From assembly GCF_014190875.1 (NCBI RefSeq), contig NZ_JACHVS010000001.1:2108001-2172000 (forward strand): a stretch of 64,000 nt of DNA, read 5' to 3'. A program made the translations under genes and the position numbers. Below, in pieces: positions 1 through 8,749 of this stretch. Within the stretch, counting starts at the first letter, position 1, and the number at the start of each line of letters is the position of its first letter. Below the pieces are notes generated by a model that was not told where the DNA came from, made no database searches, and worked only from the letters and a program-made list of their open reading frames with translations. The stretch is from Paeniglutamicibacter cryotolerans (GTDB lineage: Bacteria > Actinomycetota > Actinomycetes > Actinomycetales > Micrococcaceae).

Positions 1-861
1 TCCGGCCGGCAGCGGCGTCAGTTCCATCACCGTGGGTTCCCCCGCCATCGCCGTGGCGACGCGGTCCTGGAGCCAGAGCAGCGAACGCAGTCCGTCGACG
101 GCGGTGCGTTCGACGTCCGACTGGCGGAAGACGTCGTTGAAGATCTCCAGCGACACCGGACCGTCATAGCCCGAGCGGACCAGATGCACCATGAAACCGG
201 TCAGGTCGAAGCCGCCTTCGCCGGGGAAGACGCGGTAGTGCCGGGACCAGGAGAGGGTGTCCATGCTCAATACCGGGGCGTCGGCCAGCTGCACGAAGAA
301 GATCTTTTCCGGGTCCAGCTCCGAGATCCCCGCGGGGTCGTCCCCGCGCGAGAGGATGTGGAAGGAATCCAGGCAGGTGCCGACGTTGGGGTGGTCTACC
401 AGTTCAACGATCCGGTAGGCGTGGCGGTAGGTGTTCACGAACCGGCCCCAGGCCAGGGCCTCGTAGGCGATCCTGATCCCGTAGCCCGCTGCCAGTTCTC
501 CCAAGGTGCGCAGCTGCCTGGCGAACAGGTCGTCGTCGTCGATCGTTGCCGTGCCGACGTTGGTGCACAGCAGGACCACCTCGATGCCGAGGCGGTTCAT
601 CAGTTTGAACTTGGCCTCCGCCCGATGCAGGTTCCGGGCGAAGGTCCCTTCATCGACGCCCTCGATGTCGCGCAGCGGCTGGTAGAGGTCGAGGCTCAAC
701 CCCAGGCGCGCTGCCAGGGCCCTGATCTCCTCGGGGGAGAGGGGGGAAACCATCAAGTCCGGTTCGAAGATTTCGACGCCGCCAAAGCCCGCCCGGGCAC
801 AGGCAAGCATCTTCTGTTCGAGCGTGCCCGAGATGCAGACGGTGGCGATGGAGGTGCGCAT
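1..861 (-). CDS. quiC: 3-dehydroshikimate dehydratase, QuiC-type (3' end outside window)
   Basis: The 287 visible codons encode a sugar-phosphate isomerase-like TIM barrel starting MRTSIATVCISGTLEQK, a pattern known from QuiC/QsuB 3-dehydroshikimate dehydratases, which convert 3-dehydroshikimate to protocatechuate in the cytoplasm. Metal-ligand-type residues are visible in VEIFEPDL, IAYEALAWG, TCLDSFHI and VSLEIFND. Many family members carry a C-terminal 4-hydroxyphenylpyruvate dioxygenase-like domain; it would lie beyond the left edge and cannot be checked. The ATG overlaps the stop of the upstream dehydrogenase gene (TAATG), so the two are probably translationally coupled. Alternative: another xylose-isomerase-like TIM-barrel enzyme, but the neighbour supports the dehydroshikimate role. 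Confidence 0.82.
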   Translation of the reverse strand, partial: MRTSIATVCISGTLEQKMLACARAGFGGVEIFEPDLMVSPLSPEEIRALAARLGLSLDLYQPLRDIEGVDEGTFARNLHRAEAKFKLMNRLGIEVVLLCTNVGTATIDDDDLFARQLRTLGELAAGYGIRIAYEALAWGRFVNTYRHAYRIVELVDHPNVGTCLDSFHILSRGDDPAGISELDPEKIFFVQLADAPVLSMDTLSWSRHYRVFPGEGGFDLTGFMVHLVRSGYDGPVSLEIFNDVFRQSDVERTAVDGLRSLLWLQDRVATAMAGEPTVMELTPLPAG

Positions 862-1733
862 TAGAGGCCGCGCTCCAGCATGGACAGGAAATGCGAGCGC
901 ATGCGTTGTGCGTCCGGTTCGAGCCCGGTGATCAGGCGGAAGGCGTCGACTGCCTGGCCTACGGCCATGTGTCCGCCGTCGAGGGTGCGGCAGCCGGCAG
1001 CACGGGCAGCGACGATCAGTTCGGTGTCCACCGGCCGGTAGACCACGTCGGCGACCCAGTGCCCGGGGTCAAGCAGCGAGACGTCGATGGGGCTGCCTCG
1101 GTGCTGGTACATGCCGATCGGTGTGGCGTTGACCAGTCCGTTGGCTGCCGCGAGTTCGGCGGGGATCCCGGCGGGGGTGGCCGCACTGATGGTGGAGCCG
1201 GGGAAGGCAGCCGACAGTGCGGCGACGCGCTCGGCGACGCGCGCCGGGTCCAGATCGACCAGCACCAGGTGCCGGACCCCGGCGCCGAGCAGCGCGTGGG
1301 CCACTGCCGCGCCGGCGCCGCCGACACCGATCTGCAGCACCCGCTCCAGCGGAACGCCGGGCAGTCCGGTGCGCAGTGCCTGGGCGAAACCGGTGCCGTC
1401 GGTGTTGTGGCCGATGAATTCCCCGTCGCTGATCAGGACGGTATTCACCGCGCCCAGCGCGCGGGCGTCGGCGGTGAGCCCGTCCAGGTGTTCGAGCACC
1501 AGCTGCTTGCAGGGGTGGGTGATGTTCAGGGCGTTGTAGCCCATGTCGTGGGCGGCGCGCAGCAGCTCGCCGACATCGCTACCCCTGCGTTCGATGGCCG
1601 TTAGGTCGATCGGGCGGTAGAGGTAGCGCAGGCGATGGTGCTCGGCCTCGGCCTCATGCATCGGCGGAGTCAAGGAGGGGGTGATGCCCTCGCCGATCAG
1701 TCCAACCAGGTATGACTCGTTCTTGGTGCTCAC
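861..1733 (-). CDS. aroE: Shikimate/quinate dehydrogenase, catabolic type
   Basis: A 290-residue shikimate dehydrogenase-family enzyme that interconverts shikimate (or quinate) and the 3-dehydro acid. Visible motifs are the substrate-binding SLTPPMHEAE near residue 20, the catalytic lysine in NITHPCK (about K76), the NTDG aspartate (about D112) and the dinucleotide fold GVGGAGAAV (136-144). The second strand ends LVLVDLD; an acidic residue there usually favours NAD over NADP, as in degradative QsuD-type enzymes. The GTG start is chosen for an AGAAGG ribosome site just upstream and the family-typical beginning; an in-frame extension to about position 1886 would cross the operators. First gene of an operon with the quiC-like gene. 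Biosynthetic AroE is possible, but the neighbour argues for catabolism. Confidence 0.85.
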   Translation of the reverse strand: MSTKNESYLVGLIGEGITPSLTPPMHEAEAEHHRLRYLYRPIDLTAIERRGSDVGELLRAAHDMGYNALNITHPCKQLVLEHLDGLTADARALGAVNTVLISDGEFIGHNTDGTGFAQALRTGLPGVPLERVLQIGVGGAGAAVAHALLGAGVRHLVLVDLDPARVAERVAALSAAFPGSTISAATPAGIPAELAAANGLVNATPIGMYQHRGSPIDVSLLDPGHWVADVVYRPVDTELIVAARAAGCRTLDGGHMAVGQAVDAFRLITGLEPDAQRMRSHFLSMLERGL

Positions 1734-1803
1734 GGGGTGAATCCTTCTCTGCACCGGTTGCCCACAGTGCTTCAGTGTGTGATCTGGATCCAGCGTAAAG
1801 CAT

Positions 1804-1820
1804 CGTACGTAATACGTACA
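1804..1820. promoter_or_regulatory. Palindromic operator O1 upstream of aroE
   Basis: The core GTACGTA-A-TACGTAC is a perfect 7-1-7 palindrome. It fits the 17-bp pattern TGTRCG-N5-CGYACA shared with two other sites in this divergent control region. Its centre is 19 bp (about two helical turns) from O2. Likely a dimeric repressor or activator site for aroE-quiC; the regulator is not identifiable in the window. Confidence 0.5.
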
Positions 1821-1822
1821 GG

Positions 1823-1839
1823 TGTGCGCAATTCGTACA
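1823..1839. promoter_or_regulatory. Palindromic operator O2 upstream of aroE
   Basis: TGTGCGCAATTCGTACA is an imperfect 17-bp inverted repeat with matching outer arms TGT/ACA and CG/CG. Read on the opposite strand, O3 at 2093-2109 is nearly the same sequence, which indicates a shared binding protein. Confidence 0.5.
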
Positions 1840-2092
1840 AATATGTTAGCGATAAATGACGGGACCACAAAGCGTGGTGCGTACATCCGGGAAGGGGTTC
1901 ATGATCTGTCGCGAACTTGGGCGGCATCGGGTCTGGTTGGATAATTGAGGGGCTCCGACGCCTCTTGGCCACCGGCAATGCATGCCGGTGGACGCCCGGC
2001 CACCTGGTCAATTCTCCCCGAGTCCACGCGTCGGCGGCTTGCCACTTGCGCTTCAGTGAGCTAGGTTACAGATTGTTCGATTTAAGCACACT

Positions 2093-2109
2093 TGTACGGA
2101 TAGCGCACA
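2093..2109. promoter_or_regulatory. Palindromic operator O3 upstream of tctC
   Basis: TGTACGGATAGCGCACA is the third copy of the 17-bp palindrome, on the transporter side of the intergenic region about 140 bp before tctC. The surrounding 517 bp between aroE and tctC hold no gene I can support. A further half-site (GCGTACA) is near 1880. Confidence 0.48.
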
Positions 2110-2250
2110 AATGGGCTTAGAGCTCACCACCAGCACCGATGGGGATGCCTGCCGACAATCCGGCCTGCATCCCGGGCCATCCGCACCGGCCACATTCATT
2201 CTCACTGGGCACAGCACGTGCCCGATGACCACGAATACAGGGGTTCCCCA

Positions 2251-3234
2251 ATGAAGAAGACCATCATTCGTTCCGCCGCGCTGCTCGCAGCCGGCCTGCT
2301 GACCGTCACCGGTTGCGCCTCCACCGCCAAGAGCACTGCCGAGGGCGTCGATTTCCCGGGCAAGGACATCCGCCTGATCGTGCCGTGGGCTGCCGGAGGC
2401 TCCGGCGACCTCACGGCACGCACCATCGCTCCGCTGCTGGAGAAGGACCTGGGCGTCAGCGTCATCGTTGAAAACAAGCCAGGCGCCAACGGTTCGGTGG
2501 CCTACAACTGGCTCGCCGAGCAGAAGCCCGACGGCTACAACCTGTCCATGATGGGTGTCGAGGTCGCCACCTTGCAGTTCATGGACTACGACATCAAGCC
2601 CGAGAACTACGCCCCGATCGGCCAGGGCCTCTCCGGCCCGGGCGCCATCGCCGTCCCGGTCGACTCCCCGTACAAGACCCTGCAGGACCTGGTCGATGAC
2701 GCCAAGGCCAAGCCGGGCAAACTGACCTTCTCCTCCCCGGGCATCGGCTCGGTCTGGGATTCCCCGGCCGCCGGCCTGCAGCAGCTGGCCGGCATCAAGC
2801 TGACCTCGGTGCCGTTCGACGGCTCGGCCCCGGCCGTTGCCGCTGCGGCAGCCGGAGACGTGACGTTCTCCATCGACGCCATCGGCTCGCAGAAGATCCA
2901 GGTCGAGGGCGGCAAGCTGCGCTACCTGGCCATGCTCACCGATGAGCGCGACCCGAACAACCCGGATGTGCCCACCGCCAAGGAGTCGGGCGTGGACCTG
3001 AAGAACGCCTCATGGGTCGGCATCATGGCCCCCAAGGGCACCCCGGAGGACGTTGTCGCCAAGCTCTCCGACGCCATGGAGAAGGCAACGGCCGATGCCG
3101 GCTACCAGGACGTCATCAAGAACTCGAACCTGGTGCCGACCTCGCGCAATGCAGCCGACATGGCTACCTTCATCCAGGACGAGGCCAAGCGTTACGGCCC
3201 CTGGATCGACTTCGCCAAGAACAACACCAAGTAG
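2251..3234 (+). CDS. tctC: Tripartite tricarboxylate-type transporter substrate-binding lipoprotein (TctC/Bug)
   Basis: A 327-residue extracytoplasmic solute receptor of the TctC/Bug family. It has a lysine-rich start, a hydrophobic segment and a lipobox LTVTGC with lipidation at about Cys22, so it should be anchored to the outer face of the membrane. The family hallmark follows: IRLIVPWAAGGSGD (the ligand-contacting PxxAGG-D loop) and VVENKPGANG. It delivers an organic anion to the TctA/TctB membrane pair. The ATG at 2251 follows an AGGGG sequence; an upstream in-frame start at 2218 would precede the signal peptide. The ligand cannot be read from sequence; linkage to hydroaromatic catabolism suggests an aromatic or hydroaromatic acid. 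Confidence 0.9.
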   Translation: MKKTIIRSAALLAAGLLTVTGCASTAKSTAEGVDFPGKDIRLIVPWAAGGSGDLTARTIAPLLEKDLGVSVIVENKPGANGSVAYNWLAEQKPDGYNLSMMGVEVATLQFMDYDIKPENYAPIGQGLSGPGAIAVPVDSPYKTLQDLVDDAKAKPGKLTFSSPGIGSVWDSPAAGLQQLAGIKLTSVPFDGSAPAVAAAAAGDVTFSIDAIGSQKIQVEGGKLRYLAMLTDERDPNNPDVPTAKESGVDLKNASWVGIMAPKGTPEDVVAKLSDAMEKATADAGYQDVIKNSNLVPTSRNAADMATFIQDEAKRYGPWIDFAKNNTK

Positions 3235-3275
3235 CCCGGTGCCCGTGGCAATAAACATCCGTCAGTGAGGAAGCC

Positions 3276-3800
3276 ATGACAGAAACAACACCACCAAGCG
3301 AGCAAGATGCAGTGATCGCAGCCGCGCACCACCAAGATGAGGTGCTGGTGCGGGACCTGCCGGTCCGCCTACGTGAACTGGTCTCCGTTGCCGCATGCAT
3401 CGGTATCGGGACGTTGATCCTGTTGGGATCCCGGAACATCACCGTGCGCGGCGGATCCGAGCTCGGACCGACCTTCTGGCCGGTGATGCTCGGCTGGGGC
3501 CTGGTGCTCTTCGGAGTAGTCATTGTCTTCAACAACGTGCTGCGCGGCGTCCGCGTGGCGGACATCCCCGATCGGATCGGGGTGTCCGGACTGAAAATGT
3601 TCGCACTGACGGCACTCATTGCCGTGGGCTATCTGCTGCTCTGGAACGTGCTGCAGTTCTGGATGATCACCTTCGTGGCACTTGTCCTGTTCACGTTCGT
3701 CCTCGGTGGCCGCGGCGTCAAGGCAGTCCTTGTCTTCCCGGCCGTGGTCACCGCGGTCCTCCACTTCCTGTTCATCGTTGCATTGAGAGTCCCGCTATGA
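3276..3800 (+). CDS. tctB: Tripartite tricarboxylate transporter small membrane subunit TctB
   Basis: A 174-residue protein with a hydrophilic N-terminus of about 35 residues followed by four predicted membrane segments and the TctB-type stretch ELGPTFWPVMLGWGLVLFG. It forms the small membrane component of the cation-coupled uptake system with TctA. It lies 41 bp after tctC, and its stop overlaps the tctA start (ATGA), the usual C-B-A order with translational coupling. Confidence 0.88.
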   Translation: MTETTPPSEQDAVIAAAHHQDEVLVRDLPVRLRELVSVAACIGIGTLILLGSRNITVRGGSELGPTFWPVMLGWGLVLFGVVIVFNNVLRGVRVADIPDRIGVSGLKMFALTALIAVGYLLLWNVLQFWMITFVALVLFTFVLGGRGVKAVLVFPAVVTAVLHFLFIVALRVPL

Positions 3801-5326
3801 TCCCGATCCTCGCTTCCCCGGTAACCGATGGCATCGGCGCCGTCTTGGCGCCCGATACGCTGCTGACCATCGGCATCGGCATCTGCATTGGCATGCTCGT
3901 TGGGGCGTTCCCCGGGGTCACCGCCACCATGGCAGTGGCTCTGGCCAGCGGTTTCACGCTGACCATGGAACCCACACAGGGCCTGGCCATGCTGCTGACC
4001 ATCTACGTCGCTGCCCAGTTCGGCGACAGGATCCCGGCGATCCTGATCAACACGCCCGGCACTCCGGCCTCGATCTCCACCACGTTCGACGGCTACCCCC
4101 TGGCCCGCCAGGGCAAGGCCGGCCTTGCCCTGACCACCTCGGCCATCGGCTCGGCCGTCGGCATGATCTGCGGCATCGTGATCCTGGCCGTGGCTGCGGT
4201 TCCACTGTCGGCCTTCGCCATGCAGTTCGGCCCGCCCGAGATGTTCGCCCTGGTGGTGTTCGGCCTGACCATGATGGTCGGCGTCTCCTCTGGGCGCATC
4301 TTCAAGGGCCTGGCGGCCGGCGCCTTCGGGCTGTTCCTTGCCACGATCGGGCGCGACCCGATCACCGGTGACCAGCGCTTCACCTTGGGCATCCTCGAGC
4401 TCAACGGCGGCATCCCGTTCATTCCGGTCATCATCGGCTTCTTCGGCCTGGCCGAGGTCATCAACCAGATCCTCACGCACCGCAAAAACAAGGGCGTGAA
4501 GCCGATCAGCCAGATGGGCCAGTGGATGCCGGACCGCCAACTGATGAAGCGGCTGGCCAAGCCCATGGGCATCGGCGCCGCCACCGGTTCGGTCATCGGC
4601 CTGATCCCGGCCGTCGGCGGCGACATTGCCGGCATCATCGCCTGGGACAACGCAAAGAAGGCCTCCAAGCGCAAGGACGAGTTCGGCAAGGGCTCGCTCG
4701 AGGGCCTGACGGCGGGGGACACCTCCTCCACGGCGACCCTCGGCGGCTCGATCACCACCACCATGGCCCTGGGCGTACCCGGGGACTCGGTGATGGCCGT
4801 GATGATCGGCTCGATGATGATCTGGGGCATCCAGCCCGGGCCCGGGCTGTTCAACAGCCACCCGGATCTGATTGCCTCGCTGGTCACGATCCTGCTCATC
4901 GCCACCGTGGCAACGCTGATCCTGAGCCTGTTGCGCATGAAGGGCGTCATCAAACTGCTGGAACTGCCCGACCACTTCCTGTGGGTGGTCATCCTGGTGT
5001 TCTGCATGGTCGGCACCTACTCGATCAACAACTCCGTGTTCGAGGTGGGCATGATGCTGCTCTTCGGCATGGTGGGGCTGTTCATGCTGCGCTTCGGGTT
5101 CCCGCCAGGCCCGGCAGTGCTGGGCCTGATCCTGGGGCCGCTGGCCGAGGCCAATCTGCGCCGGGCACTGTTGACCGACGGCTGGTCCTCGATCTTCACC
5201 AGCCCGATCGCCCTGGTGCTTTTGACCGTCGCCGTCCTGGCCGTGACCGTTCCGCCGCTGCGACAGCTGGTGCGTCGACGCAAGGAAGCCATCGTGGGCA
5301 TGAAGGTTCCGACGATGCAGCCGTAG
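3797..5326 (+). CDS. tctA: Tripartite tricarboxylate transporter large permease TctA
   Basis: A 509-residue, highly hydrophobic permease of the TctA (DUF112) family, the channel subunit of the tripartite carboxylate transporter, with about eleven or twelve membrane segments. Family signatures include GAFPGVTATMAVALASG near the N-terminus, AAQFGDRIPAILINTPGTPAS, and the later repeat SITTTMALGVPGDSVMAV. The ATG at 3797 overlaps the tctB stop by four bases. A very strong terminator follows 20 bp downstream and closes the operon. Confidence 0.92.
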   Translation: MIPILASPVTDGIGAVLAPDTLLTIGIGICIGMLVGAFPGVTATMAVALASGFTLTMEPTQGLAMLLTIYVAAQFGDRIPAILINTPGTPASISTTFDGYPLARQGKAGLALTTSAIGSAVGMICGIVILAVAAVPLSAFAMQFGPPEMFALVVFGLTMMVGVSSGRIFKGLAAGAFGLFLATIGRDPITGDQRFTLGILELNGGIPFIPVIIGFFGLAEVINQILTHRKNKGVKPISQMGQWMPDRQLMKRLAKPMGIGAATGSVIGLIPAVGGDIAGIIAWDNAKKASKRKDEFGKGSLEGLTAGDTSSTATLGGSITTTMALGVPGDSVMAVMIGSMMIWGIQPGPGLFNSHPDLIASLVTILLIATVATLILSLLRMKGVIKLLELPDHFLWVVILVFCMVGTYSINNSVFEVGMMLLFGMVGLFMLRFGFPPGPAVLGLILGPLAEANLRRALLTDGWSSIFTSPIALVLLTVAVLAVTVPPLRQLVRRRKEAIVGMKVPTMQP

Positions 5327-5345
5327 GGCCAGGCCCATCTCGGCA

Positions 5346-5394
5346 GGGGGGATCCGGAATCGGCGCGCAGGCGCCGATTCCGGATCCCCCCTTT
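5346..5394 (+). terminator. Strong intrinsic terminator after tctA
   Basis: A perfect 21-bp stem (5346-5366 with 5371-5391) encloses the 4-base loop GCAG and is followed by TTT. It ends the tctCBA transcript and separates it from the TauE-like gene. Confidence 0.88.
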
Positions 5395-5415
5395 GCATTG
5401 TCTAGGGTTGGTTGA

Positions 5416-6162
5416 ATGCAAACTTCCCTGATCCTTCTCGTGCTCGGCATGATAGTCATCGGTGCCATAGCCCAACGGGTGGCGGGGCTCGGTTTCGCCA
5501 TGGTGGTCTCCCCGTTCCTGATCCTGCTCCTGGGCCCGCACGAAGGCGTCTACCTGGTGAATATCTGCGGCGTCGGCTCCTCGCTGTTGATCATGCCGCG
5601 GGTGTTCAAGGACATCGACTGGCGCATGTTCGGTTGGCTGGCATCGTTCAGCGTGATCGGATCGGTGGCCGGATCACTGGCTGCCACGCGCATTCCGGCG
5701 GCACCGTTGTCGGTGGTGGTCGGTTCCGTGGTGCTCTTTGCGTTGCTGCTCTCGCTGGTTCTGGTACGCACCAGCTTCACCGCCCGCGGGAACGCACCCA
5801 AGGCCACCGCGGGCCTGCTCTCCGGGCTGACCAATGCCATTGCCGGGGTCGGTGGGCCGGCGGTGAGCGCGTATGCGGTGCTGGCCCGTTGGCCGCAGCG
5901 GTCCTTCGCCGCCACCTTGCAGCCGTTCTTCGTCTTCACCGGTCTCGTGACGTTGGCGGTAAAGACGGCCGTGGCTCCCGGACAGCTTCCCGAACTCCCG
6001 GTCTGGGCCTGGCTGGGCATCGTGGCGTGCATCTGGGGCGGCGTGCTGATCGGGGAGCGCGTGCAGCGCAAGGTGCATGATGACCATGCCCGCTTCTTCG
6101 TGCTCTGCGTGGCATTCATCGGTTCGGTCACGGCCCTGGTGAACGGGCTGGCCGGGCTTTAG
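5416..6162 (+). CDS. TauE/SafE-family membrane permease
   Basis: A 248-residue membrane protein with about eight hydrophobic segments. The N-terminal repeat QRVAGLGFAMVVSPFLILLLGP and the second-half repeat SGLTNAIAGVGGPAVSAY are typical of the TauE/SafE (DUF81) family, which exports or takes up sulfite, sulfoacetate or other organic anions. The substrate cannot be inferred. It sits after the tctA terminator and probably has its own promoter. Confidence 0.82.
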   Translation: MQTSLILLVLGMIVIGAIAQRVAGLGFAMVVSPFLILLLGPHEGVYLVNICGVGSSLLIMPRVFKDIDWRMFGWLASFSVIGSVAGSLAATRIPAAPLSVVVGSVVLFALLLSLVLVRTSFTARGNAPKATAGLLSGLTNAIAGVGGPAVSAYAVLARWPQRSFAATLQPFFVFTGLVTLAVKTAVAPGQLPELPVWAWLGIVACIWGGVLIGERVQRKVHDDHARFFVLCVAFIGSVTALVNGLAGL

Positions 6163-6215
6163 CGGCCGCGTCGCTGAACCGCTGGGCGTCCAAACGGTGG
6201 CACCATGGGAAGACG

Positions 6216-7568
6216 ATGAACGATAAGCGCAACCAGCCATCCCCCGTCCCCGGCACTTCGGCAGCCGGGGGATCGCGATTCGATGTCCTCCGCGAGCGGG
6301 TCAGCAACGGCCTGCCGATGCCGCTCTGGCTTCAGGGCGCCTTCGAGCTCCTTCAGGCCGCCTTCTTTTCCGCATTCTTGGTGGTCATTCCCGTGGTGGC
6401 CGTCTGGTTCGCCGGCGGGATCCTGGAGCGCCCGATCGAAGACATGTTCAAGCTCAGCGGCCAGATCTGGCTGCTCATCCACGGCGTGCCGCTGACCCTG
6501 CACCTGAACGGAGCCGAGTCCGACCCGGAACCGCTGGCCGGCGTGCTCTCGCTGATCCCGCTGGGTTTGACCCTGGTCCCGTTCTTTCTGGCGTGGAGGG
6601 CAGGGCGGCGGATTGCCCGCGCCTCCTACACCGACCAGCTCTGGCAAGGCATCGTCGGGGCGCTGGGCGTCTATGTACTCTTCGGGCTGTTCACCGGTTT
6701 CGCCGTGCAGACCGAGGAGGCCTCGGTCTCCCTCGGCGCCGCGGCGACCATTCCGTTGATCGCCGCCGGAACCGGGGTGATCGTGGGGTGCCACCGCGAG
6801 GCCGGATCCTGGGGACGGTTGATCGGCTTCGACACCGCAGCCTGGATAGCCCGGGCTTCGCAGCATTCGCGCTGGGCCGGATCCTACGTCTGGGCGGTGG
6901 TGCGCTCGGGCACGCTGGCCTACGTGATGGCGTTCGGGCTGGCGGCCGCTGTGCTCGCCGTGAACCTGGGCGTGCACTGGCTGGACATCTCCAACGTCTA
7001 CCAGCAGCTGCGCCCGGGGCTGGTCGGGTCGGCCGTGCTGACCATCGGCCAGCTCGGCATGATGCCGAACCTGGCCCTGTGGACGCTGTCCTGGATCACC
7101 GGCGGCGGCATCGTGCTGGGCAACGGAAGCACGCTTTCCACCCTGGAAACCACGGTCGGGCCGCTGCCGGCCGTCCCGTTCCTGGGCGCCCTGCCGACCG
7201 GTGAACTGACCTACGCCTGGTGCTTCATGCTGCTGCCGGTGCTCGCCGGGATCATGGCCGGCTGGTTCTTCCTGCGGGTGGGGGAAAACCACTTCGACGA
7301 CTGGCTCTCGCTGAAGGTCAGGTACCGCTGGCTCAGCCTCGGCGTCTCGACGCTGGCGCTCGGGCTCATCGTTGGATCGATAGCGGCAGCCATCTCGCTG
7401 GTGGGAAGCTGGCTGTCGGCCGGATCGCTCGGTATCGGACGCTTCACGGAAGTGGGTCCGGAACTATGGCTGACGGCCGCGTTCCTAGGGGCCGAGGTGG
7501 CAGTGGGGACAGCCATCGGCTACCTGCTCGGCCCGCTGCTTGAACACGATCCGGTACTCGACGGCTAG
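6216..7568 (+). CDS. DUF6350 (PerM-like) integral membrane protein
   Basis: A 450-residue protein with a hydrophilic 25-residue start and about ten membrane segments. Length and motif order (MPLWLQGAFELLQAAFFS, the serine/glycine-rich loop ITGGGIVLGNGS, a C-terminal membrane pair) fit the actinobacterial DUF6350 family, which includes mycobacterial PerM, implicated in cell-division stability. In many actinobacteria this gene lies directly between sucD and purN; here purN is 14 kb downstream, so intervening genes appear to have been inserted. Biochemical function is unknown. Confidence 0.75.
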   Translation: MNDKRNQPSPVPGTSAAGGSRFDVLRERVSNGLPMPLWLQGAFELLQAAFFSAFLVVIPVVAVWFAGGILERPIEDMFKLSGQIWLLIHGVPLTLHLNGAESDPEPLAGVLSLIPLGLTLVPFFLAWRAGRRIARASYTDQLWQGIVGALGVYVLFGLFTGFAVQTEEASVSLGAAATIPLIAAGTGVIVGCHREAGSWGRLIGFDTAAWIARASQHSRWAGSYVWAVVRSGTLAYVMAFGLAAAVLAVNLGVHWLDISNVYQQLRPGLVGSAVLTIGQLGMMPNLALWTLSWITGGGIVLGNGSTLSTLETTVGPLPAVPFLGALPTGELTYAWCFMLLPVLAGIMAGWFFLRVGENHFDDWLSLKVRYRWLSLGVSTLALGLIVGSIAAAISLVGSWLSAGSLGIGRFTEVGPELWLTAAFLGAEVAVGTAIGYLLGPLLEHDPVLDG

Positions 7569-7788
7569 CACCCGGCCCTGAGGCTGGGGCCGGCTGGATG
7601 GCCAAAGCCACCGGAGGGGTCTTCGCGAGCCTCACTCGATTCTGCTGTGAAGCCGGCTTCCTGACCCGCAGGCTGACCGTGCCGTTGTGCGCGTTCTCCG
7701 TGGTGATCGTCTTCCGGGTCTTGCCCGGGTCGGCCGGGCCGTGGCCTTCTTGGCGCAACACGTTGCGGAACCTGGGGCCCGGGGCGTC

Positions 7789-8307
7789 TCAGGCCCCGAC
7801 GTCGTACAGGTGGTGGGCCACGTCGTGCCAGGCGTACCGGGCTGCGGCGAGGATGCTTAACCCGGTCCCGTCCGATCGCCTACCCCTGCGATGCACATCA
7901 GTGGGGTCGATGGATTCCAGCGTCCGGGCCAGGAGCCTGGCCTCCCCGCCGAGCTGGTCGGCGACCTCAAGCGGATCCGCCGTCTCATAGTGGGTGGCCG
8001 CCGCGTCCTGGTTCCAGTCGTCGAACACCGGGCTGTCCTGTTCGAGCATCAGCTCGATCCGGCCCGTCGTCACGGAGAGCAGGTCGCGCACGTGGGAGCA
8101 ATACTCGAGTACGCTCCAGCGCCCGGGGTCTTTGCGCACCTTGATCCCGGGGGCCGACAGTGCCAGGGCGAAGCGCGGTGCCGAGCCGCGGAACAGGCCG
8201 GCCAACGTGGGCAGATCCAATCTGGAGGCGTCGGTCCCGCATTCGGCGCAGCGCCGGTCGATGGCCCAGCGCCAATCCGCGGCGTGGAGTATCTTCGGGT
8301 GGCTCAT
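7789..8307 (-). CDS. DinB-superfamily protein
   Basis: A 172-residue protein with the four-helix DinB/YfiT-like architecture: WSVLEYCSHVRDLL supplies the first metal-ligand-type histidine and YAWHDVAHHLYDVG the C-terminal HxxxH pair. Such proteins are metal-dependent thiol transferases or uncharacterised stress proteins. The N-terminus has CAECG, an unusual cysteine pair for the family. The ATG at 8307 overlaps the stop of the upstream gene (ATGA). About 220 bp between this gene and the DUF6350 gene hold nothing I recognise. Confidence 0.75.
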   Translation of the reverse strand: MSHPKILHAADWRWAIDRRCAECGTDASRLDLPTLAGLFRGSAPRFALALSAPGIKVRKDPGRWSVLEYCSHVRDLLSVTTGRIELMLEQDSPVFDDWNQDAAATHYETADPLEVADQLGGEARLLARTLESIDPTDVHRRGRRSDGTGLSILAAARYAWHDVAHHLYDVGA

Positions 8308-8714
8308 GAGCCGGTGGAGGGCTCGAGCCGGAGGATGCTGCGCTGGTAGTCGCGTTCGCAGGCCGCCTTGCTGCGTTCGGTCAACGCGCCGGCCTGGCAC
8401 TCCTGGAAGGCCTTGGTCTGGCTGTAGAAAATCGTCTGTACACCTTGGGCCAGCGTGAAGAGCAGTGCCGCGACGGTGATCAGTGGGACAGTCACGCGCA
8501 ACATGCCCGGGACATTGACCACGAAAGCCCGGATGACGGACAGGATGCCGGTGACAACGGCGGCGGCACCGAGCACCAGCGAACCGATCGAGTAGGGCAG
8601 CGGGGTGAAACTGATCAGGTAGGCGGCGACCAGCAGCATGAACGTAAGCTGCATCCGGCGCAACAGCCGCAGGTCAACCGGTGTGCGGGCGGGGGTGTTC
8701 GGAGATTCGGCCAT
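8304..8714 (-). CDS. Small membrane protein of unknown function
   Basis: A 136-residue protein with a charged N-terminus, three hydrophobic segments (roughly residues 22-42, 47-68, 75-97) and a soluble C-terminal tail containing two cysteines (QECQAG, KAACERD) about 15 residues apart that could pair outside the membrane. I do not recognise the family. It is translationally coupled to the DinB-like gene. Confidence 0.7.
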   Translation of the reverse strand: MAESPNTPARTPVDLRLLRRMQLTFMLLVAAYLISFTPLPYSIGSLVLGAAAVVTGILSVIRAFVVNVPGMLRVTVPLITVAALLFTLAQGVQTIFYSQTKAFQECQAGALTERSKAACERDYQRSILRLEPSTGS

Positions 8715-8749
8715 CCTCCCAGCCTAGTGCCCCTCCTGCGCCGGCGGGC

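Noticed and set aside
3629..5398. Long minus-strand reading frame opposite tctA
   Set aside because: Codon-complement shadow of a strongly supported membrane protein gene; composition is unlike a real protein.
7598..7990. Plus-strand gene between DUF6350 and the DinB-like gene
   Set aside because: No ribosome site or family features; its second half is antisense to the DinB-like gene.
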